A DNA stretch of 64,000 nt from Methanolobus psychrophilus R15 (GTDB lineage Archaea > Halobacteriota > Methanosarcinia > Methanosarcinales > Methanosarcinaceae). How positions within the stretch are numbered: the first letter of the stretch is position 1; each line of letters opens with the position of its first letter. Below, in pieces: positions 1 through 8,871 of the stretch. The notes beneath the pieces were generated by a model. That model ran no database searches, was not told the origin of the DNA, and was given only the letters and a program-made list of their open reading frames with translations. The stretch lies in NCBI GenBank assembly GCA_000306725.1, contig CP003083.1, positions 1,550,001 through 1,614,000 on the forward strand, written 5' to 3'. The translations under genes and the position numbers were made by a program.

Positions 1-551
1 TTCCCTACATAGACATCAGCATTTGGGACATCTTCTGTCCTGAGGTCCGGACCCCCTGTTGCAATAATAGGTATATCTATACCTTCAAATAACTTGGGTT
101 TTTTATTTTTGATACAATCTGCAAATGTCCCGAAAGAGAAAAGGGCGATATCGTGTTCGTTGATAAGCCGTCGTTCATAGTCAGCAGAAAGTGCAACTCT
201 CCTGCCCATTCCCCTGGCCAGGCCTATCATATTGGTGTTTGCCCCGTCCCTGCGCAGATGCTCAGCAACGTCACAGGCCGAGTGGGGGAGATGATGGGCA
301 GCAAGTGTGGGCGAGACCACAGCTATTTCAGTACCTGTAAGAGGCGCACTGGTCAGCTTGCCAAGCAATTTCGTGCCCAGCTCCTGAATAAGAGGAACAT
401 CTTTTTTCGGGATCAGCATTATTAGCGTGACTTCAGTAGCTGCGGGAATCTTCTGGATGAGGTATCCTCCCATATCTTCAAGGAGTTCGGTGATAAGAGT
501 ATGTTTATGAATACCGCCTTCATAGATATATGGTTCAAGCACTGCCGCCAT
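1..551 (-). CDS. mmp7: Methanogenesis marker protein 7 (partial)
   Basis: The C-terminal part lies beyond the window edge; about 183 residues are visible of a family usually near 300. The frame reads MAAVLEPYIYEGG at the start and runs open to base 1. Its ATG overlaps the TAA of the upstream marker-17 gene (TAATG), so the two are translationally coupled. A GGAGG ribosome-binding site lies just upstream. Family knowledge: Mmp7 is confined to methane-metabolising archaea and has been described as part of the ATP-dependent complex that activates methyl-coenzyme M reductase. Its place as last visible gene of the atwA-mmp operon supports that role. The identification rests on sequence recollection and gene order. 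Confidence 0.85.
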   Translation of the reverse strand, partial: MAAVLEPYIYEGGIHKHTLITELLEDMGGYLIQKIPAATEVTLIMLIPKKDVPLIQELGTKLLGKLTSAPLTGTEIAVVSPTLAAHHLPHSACDVAEHLRRDGANTNMIGLARGMGRRVALSADYERRLINEHDIALFSFGTFADCIKNKKPKLFEGIDIPIIATGGPDLRTEDVPNADVYVG

Positions 552-1150
552 TATTGCACCTCCTGCAGTTCGGCAAGCATCTGGTGAGCCTGCTGTATCC
601 ACTCCGGTTTTAAAGTGTCTTCGCTTGCTACAAAAATAAAACTGTTCTCTTTCATGGCATGATACCGGACCCTGAAGCCTTCAGGGGTCGACCTGATAGC
701 CATCTCGATGAGCCTGGACTGTAGGCTCTCTTTCGGGTCAGCTATAAGCATAGATTCAAGAGATATAATCTCCTTTTCCGGATCCTGGTCCTGGCGCACT
801 ATAAGTGTATTCCTTTCAGGCTGCAGCACCTGACCACGCCCATATCTGGCCCATAGTTTCTCCAGAAGCTTAGGGAGGTACTTCTCTTCCCTTATTGATA
901 TCTTGACCTCTTTGCGCTCCATGACCCCATATCCCAGGCTGGCAACATCCACAAGCCTGACAGGAGGCTGGCTGCCTCTCAAAAGGATAGCCATCTGGAA
1001 CAGAGAATCTTCCGGCCTGAGAACGATCCTTATCCGCCCTATGGCTCCGCCCAGCATAAGTTCGGAGATGACATCAGCTACAATGCTCCTGTAAGCTTCA
1101 GCTTCATCCGGAACAGCTGACTCTACAACAAATGTTTCAAGAGCTTCCAT
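551..1150 (-). CDS. mmp17: Methanogenesis marker protein 17
   Basis: A 199-residue protein starting MEALETFVVESAVPDEAEAY. A longer reading to 1201 exists, but the ATG at 1150 is preceded by GGAGTGA and begins 4 nt after the stop of marker 15, so the shorter form is chosen. Length fits the family (about 190). There are no transmembrane segments. Family knowledge: Mmp17 is a methanogen-specific protein linked to the MCR activation complex with component A2, Mmp3 and Mmp7. The gene sits between mmp15 and mmp7 and overlaps mmp7 at its stop codon. Confidence 0.88.
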   Translation of the reverse strand: MEALETFVVESAVPDEAEAYRSIVADVISELMLGGAIGRIRIVLRPEDSLFQMAILLRGSQPPVRLVDVASLGYGVMERKEVKISIREEKYLPKLLEKLWARYGRGQVLQPERNTLIVRQDQDPEKEIISLESMLIADPKESLQSRLIEMAIRSTPEGFRVRYHAMKENSFIFVASEDTLKPEWIQQAHQMLAELQEVQ

Positions 1151-1154
1151 AGGG

Positions 1155-2396
1155 TCACTCCTCCACGAACCCGGAGGCCAGGAGAGCACTTCCCACAGCA
1201 CCTATCATATGGGAATTCGGGGGGACAAGTACTTCGATCTTGAGAAGCTCGCTGAGCGCCTTGGGCACACCTTCAATGAGAGATGAACCACCTACGAGGA
1301 TAAGAGGCTCCTTCACGTCGACTTCCTGCAATTGCTGCTCAAATATCTGCTCGACCACACTATGACAGGCAGCGGCTGCGACATCTTCAGGAGTGGCACC
1401 TTTTGCAAGGGAATTTACCAGTGACTGGATACCGAAAACGATACAGTAGCTGTTCATGTCCACTTTATTCTGCATACCTTTCACCGCCAGGGCACCAAGT
1501 TCGGTGATATCCACGCCAAGCCTTTTAGCAGTCATATCCAGGAAACGTCCGGATGCTCCGGCACAAATACCCCCCATTGTGAACATGCCGGGTATACCGT
1601 CATCAACGGATATGGCCTTGTTGTCCATACCCCCGATGTCTATAACAGTGGCAGGGCCTTTCTGCTTATTGGCAAGATAAACGGCACCCTTTGAGTTAAC
1701 TGTGATCTCTTCCTGCACAAGCTGGGCATTGAAATGTTCACCCACAAGAAAACGGCCATATCCCGTGGTTCCTATCGCCTGGATGTCTTCCCGCCTGACA
1801 CCTGCCTGTTCAAGTGCTTTATCAAAAGCTTCCGTTGCGCTTTCAATGACCTTGATCGTAGGCACCCATCCGGTACCGAGTATCTTGTCATCTTTCATTA
1901 CAACAGCCTTGGTTGTGGTGGAACCTGAGTCTATGCCTGCGGTAAGGCCGGTCTGGTGCTCCCTTGCAAGCAGATGCTTCCTTCTTGCGATCGTGGTCAG
2001 TGCTTCCATACGGGTCATGAGGGTTGCTGCCGTTGTGCGCTCCGTGAACGAATAACTGATAACAGGAATGTCTGAATGTTTGTGGATATAGCGCCTCAGC
2101 TCGTTCCTTACAATGGCAGCTTCTGCGCATCTGAAACATGAAGTAATGAATACTCCGTCAACGTCTGTTATCCCTTCAACAACGGCTTTTGCCCTTGCCA
2201 TCATGAGTCGCAGATCAGGGCTGGCTGCCTCTATACCAAAATCCCTGCCTATCGTATCCAGGGAAGAAACATCTATCTCCGGAAATACCAGCTTGGCATC
2301 AACGGATTTTGCCACGGATTCAAGTTCCTTATGCACACCCGCATATTCCGAGCCGCATGATACCAAGGCTACTTTTACAACGGATTTGTCACTCAT
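1155..2396 (-). CDS. mmp15: Methanogenesis marker protein 15 (BadF/BadG-type ASKHA ATPase)
   Basis: A 413-residue member of the BadF/BadG/BcrA ATPase group. The phosphate-1 motif [13 protein letters not shown] lies near residue 150. A glycine/cysteine motif [13 protein letters not shown] lies near residue 280, as in activators of 2-hydroxyacyl-CoA dehydratases where the cysteines hold a shared iron-sulfur cluster. The C-terminal adenosine motif [12 protein letters not shown] is present. An N-terminal domain with SCFRCAE precedes the ATPase fold. The ATG overlaps the end of mmp5 by 4 nt. Such activators use ATP to deliver low-potential electrons, which would suit nickel reduction in MCR activation. 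That role is inferred from fold and operon. Confidence 0.88.
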   Translation of the reverse strand: MSDKSVVKVALVSCGSEYAGVHKELESVAKSVDAKLVFPEIDVSSLDTIGRDFGIEAASPDLRLMMARAKAVVEGITDVDGVFITSCFRCAEAAIVRNELRRYIHKHSDIPVISYSFTERTTAATLMTRMEALTTIARRKHLLAREHQTGLTAGIDSGSTTTKAVVMKDDKILGTGWVPTIKVIESATEAFDKALEQAGVRREDIQAIGTTGYGRFLVGEHFNAQLVQEEITVNSKGAVYLANKQKGPATVIDIGGMDNKAISVDDGIPGMFTMGGICAGASGRFLDMTAKRLGVDITELGALAVKGMQNKVDMNSYCIVFGIQSLVNSLAKGATPEDVAAAACHSVVEQIFEQQLQEVDVKEPLILVGGSSLIEGVPKALSELLKIEVLVPPNSHMIGAVGSALLASGFVEE

Positions 2397-2860
2397 GCTT
2401 TATCTTCCTCTTCATCCCCGGGCAGGGATTTCAGGAACTCTGCGATCTTGTACACGAATTCCTTAGCCTCCTCATCGTTGCCTTCACGCGGATAGTCCAC
2501 TTCCAGGATAGGCATCTCACGCTGCCTGATGAGGTATTTTGTCAGTTCGTTGGTACGTGCGCAGCCCATGCATCCAAATGCCATCGGGGATTCGTTGACA
2601 ATGATGCCTGCCTGGGCTTCTTCTATCATAGGACCCACTATTGCCATCCTTCCTCTTACACCAGCCGGTACTTCCACTGCTGCATACTTCAAGCCCATCT
2701 TAGGCTCTTCCGGGGTTATATTCAATGGAGGCGAATCCACACTTACAGTAGAGATCTTTTCCTTGATCTTCTCCATCATAGCAATGGGTTTGTGGCCGAA
2801 TCTCTCAACCAGGTCGGAAAGGATCAGGCTGTTTGTCGGGTATATGATGACTTTAACCAT
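2393..2860 (-). CDS. mmp5: Methanogenesis marker protein 5
   Basis: A 155-residue methanogen-specific protein. It has a conserved central cysteine segment ([15 protein letters not shown], about residues 93-107) that could bind metal, and an acidic C-terminus. The ATG follows the mmp6 stop by 9 nt with GAGGC as ribosome-binding site. The stop overlaps the mmp15 start. The biochemical role is not established; the function is inferred only from strict co-occurrence and co-localisation with MCR activation genes. Confidence 0.85.
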   Translation of the reverse strand: MVKVIIYPTNSLILSDLVERFGHKPIAMMEKIKEKISTVSVDSPPLNITPEEPKMGLKYAAVEVPAGVRGRMAIVGPMIEEAQAGIIVNESPMAFGCMGCARTNELTKYLIRQREMPILEVDYPREGNDEEAKEFVYKIAEFLKSLPGDEEEDKA

Positions 2861-2869
2861 GATATTGCC

Positions 2870-3304
2870 TCATAATTCGGATTTGATCATATCTTCCAGT
2901 TTATCCACATCAAGCTTCTTCTTTGACTCTATTTCTTTAAGAGGTGCTTTCCGGTCATATGCATCAAGTGCTTTTCCGATAGTGGGCAGCATCTGCACCT
3001 CATGCCTCAGGTAATGGAACCCGGGCCTTGGGCCTCCTCCACGGGATGAACGGCATCTTCTTTCATCTCCCGGCAGGAAACCTCTCTCTTTTACGAAAAT
3101 ATGATTCCTGTCAAGGTCCACTACTTCCCTGACAACCCTGTTAACAGCATCCCTGGGGCCTGTGACCATGGTCCCAAAACACGTTTCCTTGATCTCTATA
3201 TTGGTATCTGACTGATATATCCTCATTGCAGCATCTATAGGCAGGACACTGTCAGAGCTTATAACCACGATCTTGGTGAGAGTATCGTTCTGCCCCTGGG
3301 ACAT
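2870..3304 (-). CDS. mmp6: Methanogenesis marker protein 6
   Basis: A 144-residue protein with an N-terminal predicted alpha/beta part and a lysine-rich C-terminus. Its middle holds an unusual basic and glycine-rich turn (RRCRSSRGGGPRPGFHY, about residues 82-98). The ATG overlaps the stop of mmp3 (TAATG), so translation is coupled. Length agrees with the marker-6 family. No catalytic motif is recognised. The place between mmp3 and mmp5 is the common order in Methanosarcinales. Confidence 0.85.
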   Translation of the reverse strand: MSQGQNDTLTKIVVISSDSVLPIDAAMRIYQSDTNIEIKETCFGTMVTGPRDAVNRVVREVVDLDRNHIFVKERGFLPGDERRCRSSRGGGPRPGFHYLRHEVQMLPTIGKALDAYDRKAPLKEIESKKKLDVDKLEDMIKSEL

Positions 3305-4866
3305 TATGACTCCTCCGTGCTGCTCTCTATAATATACATGATATCGTCATCCTTGAAATTCCTGAGCTTGTCCGTCTCGATCACCCTTCCGATGATATTC
3401 GTGCTGGCGAACTTTTCGCCTGTAGGCCCGAAAAGGTCATTATCCTCCAGCTTGACACCCACCATGCCAGCCCTTTTGGCAGCCTGGTTGGTGACACCGA
3501 TCTCCCCTGCTGCCACTTTCACACCGGGTGTGTTCTCAGGCAGGATTTCCTTGTACTTATCAGCCTCTTTCTCTGCGGCCTTAAATATGTAGGTGTTATC
3601 ATAGGTCATGAGGACAGCCAGAGCACCTACAGGCTTATATTGCATTCCGGTAGCATGCCTGAAGAATTCAAGTGTCTTTGGCACAAGGTCATTATACAGT
3701 TTTACACGAACAAGATGTTCAGGATCAACACCCTTCAGTGTCACCCTGGCCTCCTTTAAAATGCCTATTGTTGTTGCAGGGTCCTGGGCCACAATGAAGC
3801 CATCATCTCCCGTATAGCCCTCCCTGACAACTTCCACACCCAGAAACTCCATCTCTTTTTCAGCTTCCACGTAGCTCATTCCAAGCAGCATGATAGGATG
3901 AGGAACGCTTTCTACCATGATCTTCTGGCCTTCCTGTGCCACCTTGGCAAGCTCCAGACCCCTGACCACATGACCAACCACCGAGTGCATGATGGTCGAT
4001 GTCCTGTCGTCAGTGGCAATGAACAGCTTACCTGCCCCGTATCCCACGGTCCTTACAAATACAGAACCTGCGGAACGGGATTCGAAATTCTCGTAGGTGA
4101 CAAGTTCACCCTGGAACCTGTGATCCGAGATATAAGATGAAGAAACGGCGTCTATGTGGAAAGTACCATCGCGAGTTACGGCAAACAGGTGTTCTGCACC
4201 TTCAGGAGCTTCGGCATCGATTTCTATCTCCAGGTATGTGAATATCCGGGAACCATTTTCCAGCCGTGTGGAAAGGTCTGTGGTGCATATATGTTCTCCG
4301 GCCTCTGCAGACTCGGTAACAGGTTCAATATCCAGTATCCTGTCGTTCTTAGTCAGGTCAGGAAGTACGTGTTTCCCGCTTATCACTTTTGCAAAAGTCC
4401 CTTCCTCAGGAGCTCCATAGTCGGCAGAGTGCTTATCCTTGACTAATATCAAATGAGTGTTTGCAGGATCTGAACCTCCGGCAAACATCAGCTCAAATCT
4501 TTTATGGTCCGCGCTTCCCCTGACCGGAACTATCTCGGAGGCAAAAGGCCCAAAAGCAACCGCGTCCCTGCTTATCCAGCGGACAGGCATGTTACTGTAC
4601 TCTGCATAACGGGACATCCATATTTTTCTAGAAGATGATGGCGTATCCTGGAGTTCTATCCGAAACTCACCCTTTGAGGTCCTGACAGTATATCTGGAAA
4701 CATCTGCAACTTCCTCACCGGCTCTCTCTATGAAGATACCTATCGCCGTACCTTTCCTGTAAGGGGCGTTTGACAACCTGATAGCATCCTCAAGGACCGA
4801 ACCTTCAGGCAATTCGATCTCATTTCCATTGATTTCTACCTTTATTTTACTGCTCGTGCCAAACAC
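3304..4866 (-). CDS. mmp3: Methanogenesis marker protein 3 (UPF0288)
   Basis: A 520-residue protein of the UPF0288/marker-3 family. It has an N-terminal small beta-rich domain (VEINGNEIELPEGS) and cyclophilin-like portions later in the chain. Family knowledge places Mmp3 in the MCR activation complex. The start is unclear. An in-frame TAA lies just upstream, so the only standard start is the GTG at 4866, but the ribosome-binding site (GAGGTG) overlaps that GTG. Six bases beyond the GAGGTG is ACG at 4857, which would give an N-terminus (xSSKIKVEING) closer to what I recall for relatives. The gene follows atwA by about 50 nt. Confidence 0.85.
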   Translation of the reverse strand: MFGTSSKIKVEINGNEIELPEGSVLEDAIRLSNAPYRKGTAIGIFIERAGEEVADVSRYTVRTSKGEFRIELQDTPSSSRKIWMSRYAEYSNMPVRWISRDAVAFGPFASEIVPVRGSADHKRFELMFAGGSDPANTHLILVKDKHSADYGAPEEGTFAKVISGKHVLPDLTKNDRILDIEPVTESAEAGEHICTTDLSTRLENGSRIFTYLEIEIDAEAPEGAEHLFAVTRDGTFHIDAVSSSYISDHRFQGELVTYENFESRSAGSVFVRTVGYGAGKLFIATDDRTSTIMHSVVGHVVRGLELAKVAQEGQKIMVESVPHPIMLLGMSYVEAEKEMEFLGVEVVREGYTGDDGFIVAQDPATTIGILKEARVTLKGVDPEHLVRVKLYNDLVPKTLEFFRHATGMQYKPVGALAVLMTYDNTYIFKAAEKEADKYKEILPENTPGVKVAAGEIGVTNQAAKRAGMVGVKLEDNDLFGPTGEKFASTNIIGRVIETDKLRNFKDDDIMYIIESSTEES

Positions 4867-4916
4867 CTCTTTTTAATGGCAAACTCGCCAGTTGACCCGG
4901 AGCATCCGGGATGCGG

Positions 4917-6530
4917 TTATGAGCCTGCTGCTGCTTCCATGCGTTCTTTATCAGTGAGTTTTGAGAGAACTGCTGCAGGTGCACCAATATCAACGATCTT
5001 CCCGTTCCTCATAAGAGCAACACGGTCACATATCTCCTCAAGGAAATCCATATCATGGGACACGATAACAAAAGTGTCACCCATTTTTTCGCGTGCCTTG
5101 AGAATGGATTTTGTGACCTCCTTCTTTGTTATGGGGTCCATTGTACCTGTAGGCTCATCCATTACTATTATCACAGGCTCCTTCATAAGGATCTGGGCAA
5201 GCGCGATCCTGTGCCTTTCTCCTTCACTAACTTCATCTGACATCTTTGATAATATAGATTTTGCCTTTTCCTCAGTAAAACCAGTAGATATCAGAGTGTT
5301 AATAGCCTTCCTTACTGCAAGCTCATAGGGCAGGTCGATGCCTATGGACTCGGTAAGGTTGTCGATAATGGTCCTGTGGTTATACAACCCATACTCCTGA
5401 TGGAGGATACCCATGTATTTCACTGCACGTCCCCTGCATTCCGGCCCCGGCTTCTTCATATCCACCCATTCGTCACCGACCCTTACATGCACCTCACCAC
5501 TGGTTGGCTGTACTATTCCCATCAGTATCTCAGAGGTCGTGGTCTTACCTGCCCCGCTGGTACCTGCGAGACCGAATATCTCTCCTTCCTTTACTTCAAA
5601 GGAAACATCATTTACCGCATAGACGACTCCTCTGCTGACTGATATATATTTCTTGACGAGATTGTCGACCTTGATAAGAGTGTCGCCTATCTCAATATCG
5701 GATTTTTTCTCCACGGCACACACAAGTTTCATGAACTCATTTGCAATAATTGCAGGGGAGCCCTCACTTACAATCGCCCCATCCTCAAGCACAATAGCCT
5801 TGTCAGCCAGCTCCTCTATAACATCGCACCAGTGGGAAGTTATCACCATGGTCATCTTGTAGTCCTTGACAGCCTTGGCGATCACATCGTGTACGACCTT
5901 TGCAGTCCGGGGATCCAGGGTACCCGTAGGTTCATCCGCTATGAGCAGCATAGGGTCCCTGACAAGCTGACGTGCAAGGACAACTCTCTGTTTCTCGCCG
6001 CCGCTCAGGTCGCGTGCCACATGCATCATGCGATGGGAAAGTTCCACTTTTTCCAGCAGGTCCACTGCCTTGCCCATGGCATCCTCGGTACTGACACCGA
6101 TCTCTGTCAGGGAGTTTACCACATTGGCAATAACCATATCATCACCATAAAGCGCAAATGTGCGCTGAAGCATGATAGCTATTCTTCTGGTGATATCCCT
6201 TCTGCCTGGGTCATGGAGTGAGAGCTTAACAAAATCAGCTTCAAAGGACTTTAAAGTATCATCACATTCCGGGCACTTCATTCCTGTCTTGCTCGGAGGT
6301 TCTATGTGCCCGCACTTCTCACATCGCGCAAGATGATAGATGACCTGCCCGCTTATGCCTTCATATTCTTCCACACCACGCAAAACATGCATCAATACGG
6401 TCTTGCCCGAGCCGCTCCTTCCAAGGATGCCCAGAACCTCTCCTTCATTGATAGTCAGGTTAATGTTCTTTAAAACTTTGACACCGTCAAATTCCAGTGA
6501 AAGGTTTTTGACTTCTATAAACACTGCCAT
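4917..6530 (-). CDS. atwA: Methyl-coenzyme M reductase activation component A2 (AtwA), double ABC ATPase
   Basis: A 537-residue soluble protein with two ABC nucleotide-binding domains and no membrane segments. The first half has Walker A GRSGSGKT and signature LSGGEKQR. The second has GTSGAGKTT and VSEGERHR, followed by Walker B VIIVMDEPTG. A zinc-ribbon-like insertion (CEKCGHIEPP...MKCPECD) sits in the first domain. The start at 6530 is chosen because GGAGG lies 8 nt upstream; the longer reading from 6557 has no such site. Family knowledge: A2 couples ATP hydrolysis to the reductive activation of MCR. It heads the marker-gene operon. Confidence 0.92.
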   Translation of the reverse strand: MAVFIEVKNLSLEFDGVKVLKNINLTINEGEVLGILGRSGSGKTVLMHVLRGVEEYEGISGQVIYHLARCEKCGHIEPPSKTGMKCPECDDTLKSFEADFVKLSLHDPGRRDITRRIAIMLQRTFALYGDDMVIANVVNSLTEIGVSTEDAMGKAVDLLEKVELSHRMMHVARDLSGGEKQRVVLARQLVRDPMLLIADEPTGTLDPRTAKVVHDVIAKAVKDYKMTMVITSHWCDVIEELADKAIVLEDGAIVSEGSPAIIANEFMKLVCAVEKKSDIEIGDTLIKVDNLVKKYISVSRGVVYAVNDVSFEVKEGEIFGLAGTSGAGKTTTSEILMGIVQPTSGEVHVRVGDEWVDMKKPGPECRGRAVKYMGILHQEYGLYNHRTIIDNLTESIGIDLPYELAVRKAINTLISTGFTEEKAKSILSKMSDEVSEGERHRIALAQILMKEPVIIVMDEPTGTMDPITKKEVTKSILKAREKMGDTFVIVSHDMDFLEEICDRVALMRNGKIVDIGAPAAVLSKLTDKERMEAAAGS

Positions 6531-6815
6531 ATGATTTCCTCCGCCTACTGGATGCATGGGCGTTATTATCCATTAATATGTTTCTATGCATACATATGCA
6601 AATTACTTAACGGTTTTGCAGATTCTGCACAAAACTAACATCAATGTATCTTACATCCCATACAAACGATCTGACAACATTCTAATGAGTTTTTTATAAA
6701 TAAGTTATACTTGGATTATTAAACTCAGTACATAAACATGACGCATCGGCTTTGCGCTGTTAACTTTCGAAAAATTGAGCTTTGTCACCCTGATATCTCA
6801 AGGATTCCTGCGCAC
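6531..6815. promoter_or_regulatory. Intergenic region upstream of atwA, with small inverted repeat
   Basis: 285 bp between the atwA start and the end of the HAD gene (both minus), holding the likely atwA operon promoter. An inverted repeat TGCATA-CA-TATGCA lies at 6587-6600, about 57-70 bp upstream of the ATG, and could be an operator. An AT-rich TTTTTATAAATAAG stretch at 6692-6705 is on the plus strand and drives no convincing gene. No coding capacity is supported. Confidence 0.4.
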
Positions 6816-7622
6816 TTACGACAATGCCTGCCTTACAATATCCGTTACATCAGATACATTGTCAATAATCCTGTCTGCAGCATCTTGCAAAACCTGCGGT
6901 CTTTCATCACCCTGCTGGGTGGTCATTACCCCGATGTCTGCCGCCCTTAGCGCAAGCATGTCGTTCATGCCGTCCCCGACCATTATCACTGTGCCATAAC
7001 TCTTCCGGAGTTCAAGGACTATCCTTTCCTTCTCCCTGGGTGAAGCAACGCCAAACACATCCTTCATGGGGATGCCCACAGATACTGCAAGTTTTCCCAG
7101 GTTATGATAACCATCCCCTGAAGCGATAAATACATCAGCGCCCATTCTCTTCAGCTTGGTTATTGTTGCCGGTGTCCTGGAATACATCCTTCCGCCCGTA
7201 CTAAGCACATAAGGCACTGTGCTTTCCTCCGTATCGACGATGATACCTGCGGCAAGATAGAACACATCCGGACAGCGGCCCCTTACGATAGATATAACAT
7301 CCCTTATGTCACCAACACAGACACTGCTCTTTTGTATCACTCCGTAAGCCTCATCCAGCCCTATGGGACTACTTGAACAACTGATCTCGATGCTGATGCC
7401 GTATTTCCCCAGGAATTCATGGAATGTCATCTGTGGACAGGATAGTATCGTGCTCTCAAGGTCACCGTTCATTACCACAAGAGCCCTGCGAGGTTTCTGA
7501 GCCACCAGAAGTGTAGTCTGGATATTATCGAGGACAAGGCCTGTGGCTGATTCCTTGGCCACACGATACATACGAAGCAAGGTCCCAGCACTGTCAAAAA
7601 CCACAGCTACACGTTTTTGCAT
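6816..7622 (-). CDS. HAD-superfamily hydrolase-like protein
   Basis: A soluble HAD-fold protein of 268 residues from the ATG at 7622 (a longer reading reaches 7679; no clear ribosome-binding site decides). Motif I is VVFDSAGTLL, where the second aspartate of the usual DxD is alanine, as in the DKTGT of P-type ATPases. The later motifs are present: a lysine in TITKLKRMGADVFIASGDG and the acidic GDGMNDMLALRAADIG. The second half resembles the P domain of P-type ATPases, but no transporter segments exist. The substrate is unknown. It lies upstream of atwA on the same strand, separated by 285 bp. Confidence 0.7.
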   Translation of the reverse strand: MQKRVAVVFDSAGTLLRMYRVAKESATGLVLDNIQTTLLVAQKPRRALVVMNGDLESTILSCPQMTFHEFLGKYGISIEISCSSSPIGLDEAYGVIQKSSVCVGDIRDVISIVRGRCPDVFYLAAGIIVDTEESTVPYVLSTGGRMYSRTPATITKLKRMGADVFIASGDGYHNLGKLAVSVGIPMKDVFGVASPREKERIVLELRKSYGTVIMVGDGMNDMLALRAADIGVMTTQQGDERPQVLQDAADRIIDNVSDVTDIVRQALS

Positions 7623-7739
7623 GGAAGATGCTTTGCACTGAAACATAATTATCTTTACGGCGCAAGAAGGGGTCTGCATTACTGCGGATATGCTTCATTA
7701 GTTATAATTACATAGAACCATTAATATCTGTAGATACCA

Positions 7740-8447
7740 ATGCCAGCTAACAAAAGAAGAAGAGTCCTGTTTGCCATACTGGCCCTGTTACTGATTGCAG
7801 CGCTCTTTTCACCTTCCGAGAAAGTATATCCCCTGTTGAACCCCGACCCATGGGAGAACATTCCCATCACGGTATATATAGATGACAGGAATGTGCCGGC
7901 GCACTACAGTCCCAGTTACAGGGTCCAGGTCGAGAGAGCCCTTGAATACTGGAGCAACGGGGGAAACGGGAAACTGGGATATACCCCGGAGTTCGAGATT
8001 GTCGAAGAGGATAATGCAGACATCCTCATCATGTGGGTGGAGAACTTGCAAAAGGATGCGGGCGTTCCTGAAGGTGTCGCGGGCTTTGCCAGGCCCTATG
8101 AGGTCAACGGCAGGTATGAGCGTGTTGAGATAGTGCTGGAAGTAGGCAATTACCAGGGATACTCATGGAGGCAGTACGGAGACGCCAACATGCGGGAAAT
8201 AGCAAAGCATGAGATAGGCCATGCTCTGGGTCTTGGACACAGTAACGACAGGAAGGATATCATGTTCCCGACATATGACCAGAAGGATGACATTAACCCC
8301 CTGCTCGTACAGAAGACCCTGCCCCTGATCATCACGGGGATATTACTTGGCCTGACGCTTGTGTTCTACCACGGAGGCGGATGGCTTCATTCCAGAAAGA
8401 AAAGGGAAAAACTGGAGGAAGAGATATTGGGCAGGAAGGAGAAATGA
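7740..8447 (+). CDS. Membrane-anchored matrixin-like zinc metalloprotease
   Basis: A 235-residue protein. Residues 8-24 form an N-terminal hydrophobic segment (signal anchor). The middle holds the metzincin zinc motif HEIGHALGLGHS (about residues 158-169) with a downstream IMFP that fits the Met-turn of M10-type peptidases. A second transmembrane helix at about residues 194-212 is followed by a basic tail. The protease domain would therefore lie outside the cell between two helices. The stop overlaps the start of the next gene (ATGA). Substrates are unknown. Confidence 0.75.
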   Translation: MPANKRRRVLFAILALLLIAALFSPSEKVYPLLNPDPWENIPITVYIDDRNVPAHYSPSYRVQVERALEYWSNGGNGKLGYTPEFEIVEEDNADILIMWVENLQKDAGVPEGVAGFARPYEVNGRYERVEIVLEVGNYQGYSWRQYGDANMREIAKHEIGHALGLGHSNDRKDIMFPTYDQKDDINPLLVQKTLPLIITGILLGLTLVFYHGGGWLHSRKKREKLEEEILGRKEK

Positions 8448-8827
8448 AACAGAACACTGTCTTCCAGGATATATTGCGATATCTCAGCGGAGAAAAGGTC
8501 GACTTCTCAGGTTACGAGCCCGACCTCTGCGACCTTACGGAATTCCAGCAAAAAGTGCTCATGGAGACCAGGAAGATTCCCTACGGTCAAACCATCACAT
8601 ACGCCGAGCTTGCCTGCCGTATAGGAAAAGAAGGAGCAGCAAGAGCTGTAGGAAGCGCGCTTGCAAAAAATCCATATCCTATAGTCATACCATGCCACAG
8701 AGTCGTTTCAGCATCTGATATCGGCGGCTTTTGCGCAGAGACCTGCGGGGAGAAAGTAGAGCTTAAAAGGAAGATGCTGGAAATGGAATCAAAAGCAGTG
8801 TCAGAAGATTCCAAAAGCCAGGAGTAG
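8444..8827 (+). CDS. ogt: Methylated-DNA--protein-cysteine methyltransferase (MGMT/Ogt)
   Basis: A 127-residue suicide enzyme that repairs O6-alkylguanine. The active-site cysteine is in IPCHRVV (about residue 86). The DNA-binding helix is in the IPYGQTITYAELA and GAARAVGSALAKNP region. The start at 8444 overlaps the upstream protease stop (ATGA) and has GGAAGGAG before it, so a longer reading from 8381 is rejected. It is shorter than two-domain Ogt proteins, mostly the C-terminal catalytic domain, which is common in archaea. Confidence 0.88.
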   Translation: MKQNTVFQDILRYLSGEKVDFSGYEPDLCDLTEFQQKVLMETRKIPYGQTITYAELACRIGKEGAARAVGSALAKNPYPIVIPCHRVVSASDIGGFCAETCGEKVELKRKMLEMESKAVSEDSKSQE

Positions 8828-8871
8828 GATACAAGATATCCATGCGTTATCAATGGGTTTAAGGGATGAAC

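Noticed and set aside
153-425. 90-codon plus-strand open frame
   Set aside because: It is antisense to the clearly conserved mmp7 frame, has no ribosome-binding site and no family-like sequence.
2309-3014. Long plus-strand open frames opposite mmp5/mmp6
   Set aside because: They mirror the codon structure of the conserved minus-strand genes and encode no recognisable protein.
6738-6950. 70-codon plus-strand gene after a TATA-like box
   Set aside because: It overlaps the conserved C-terminus of the HAD gene on the other strand, and the sequence has no protein-like features or ribosome-binding site.
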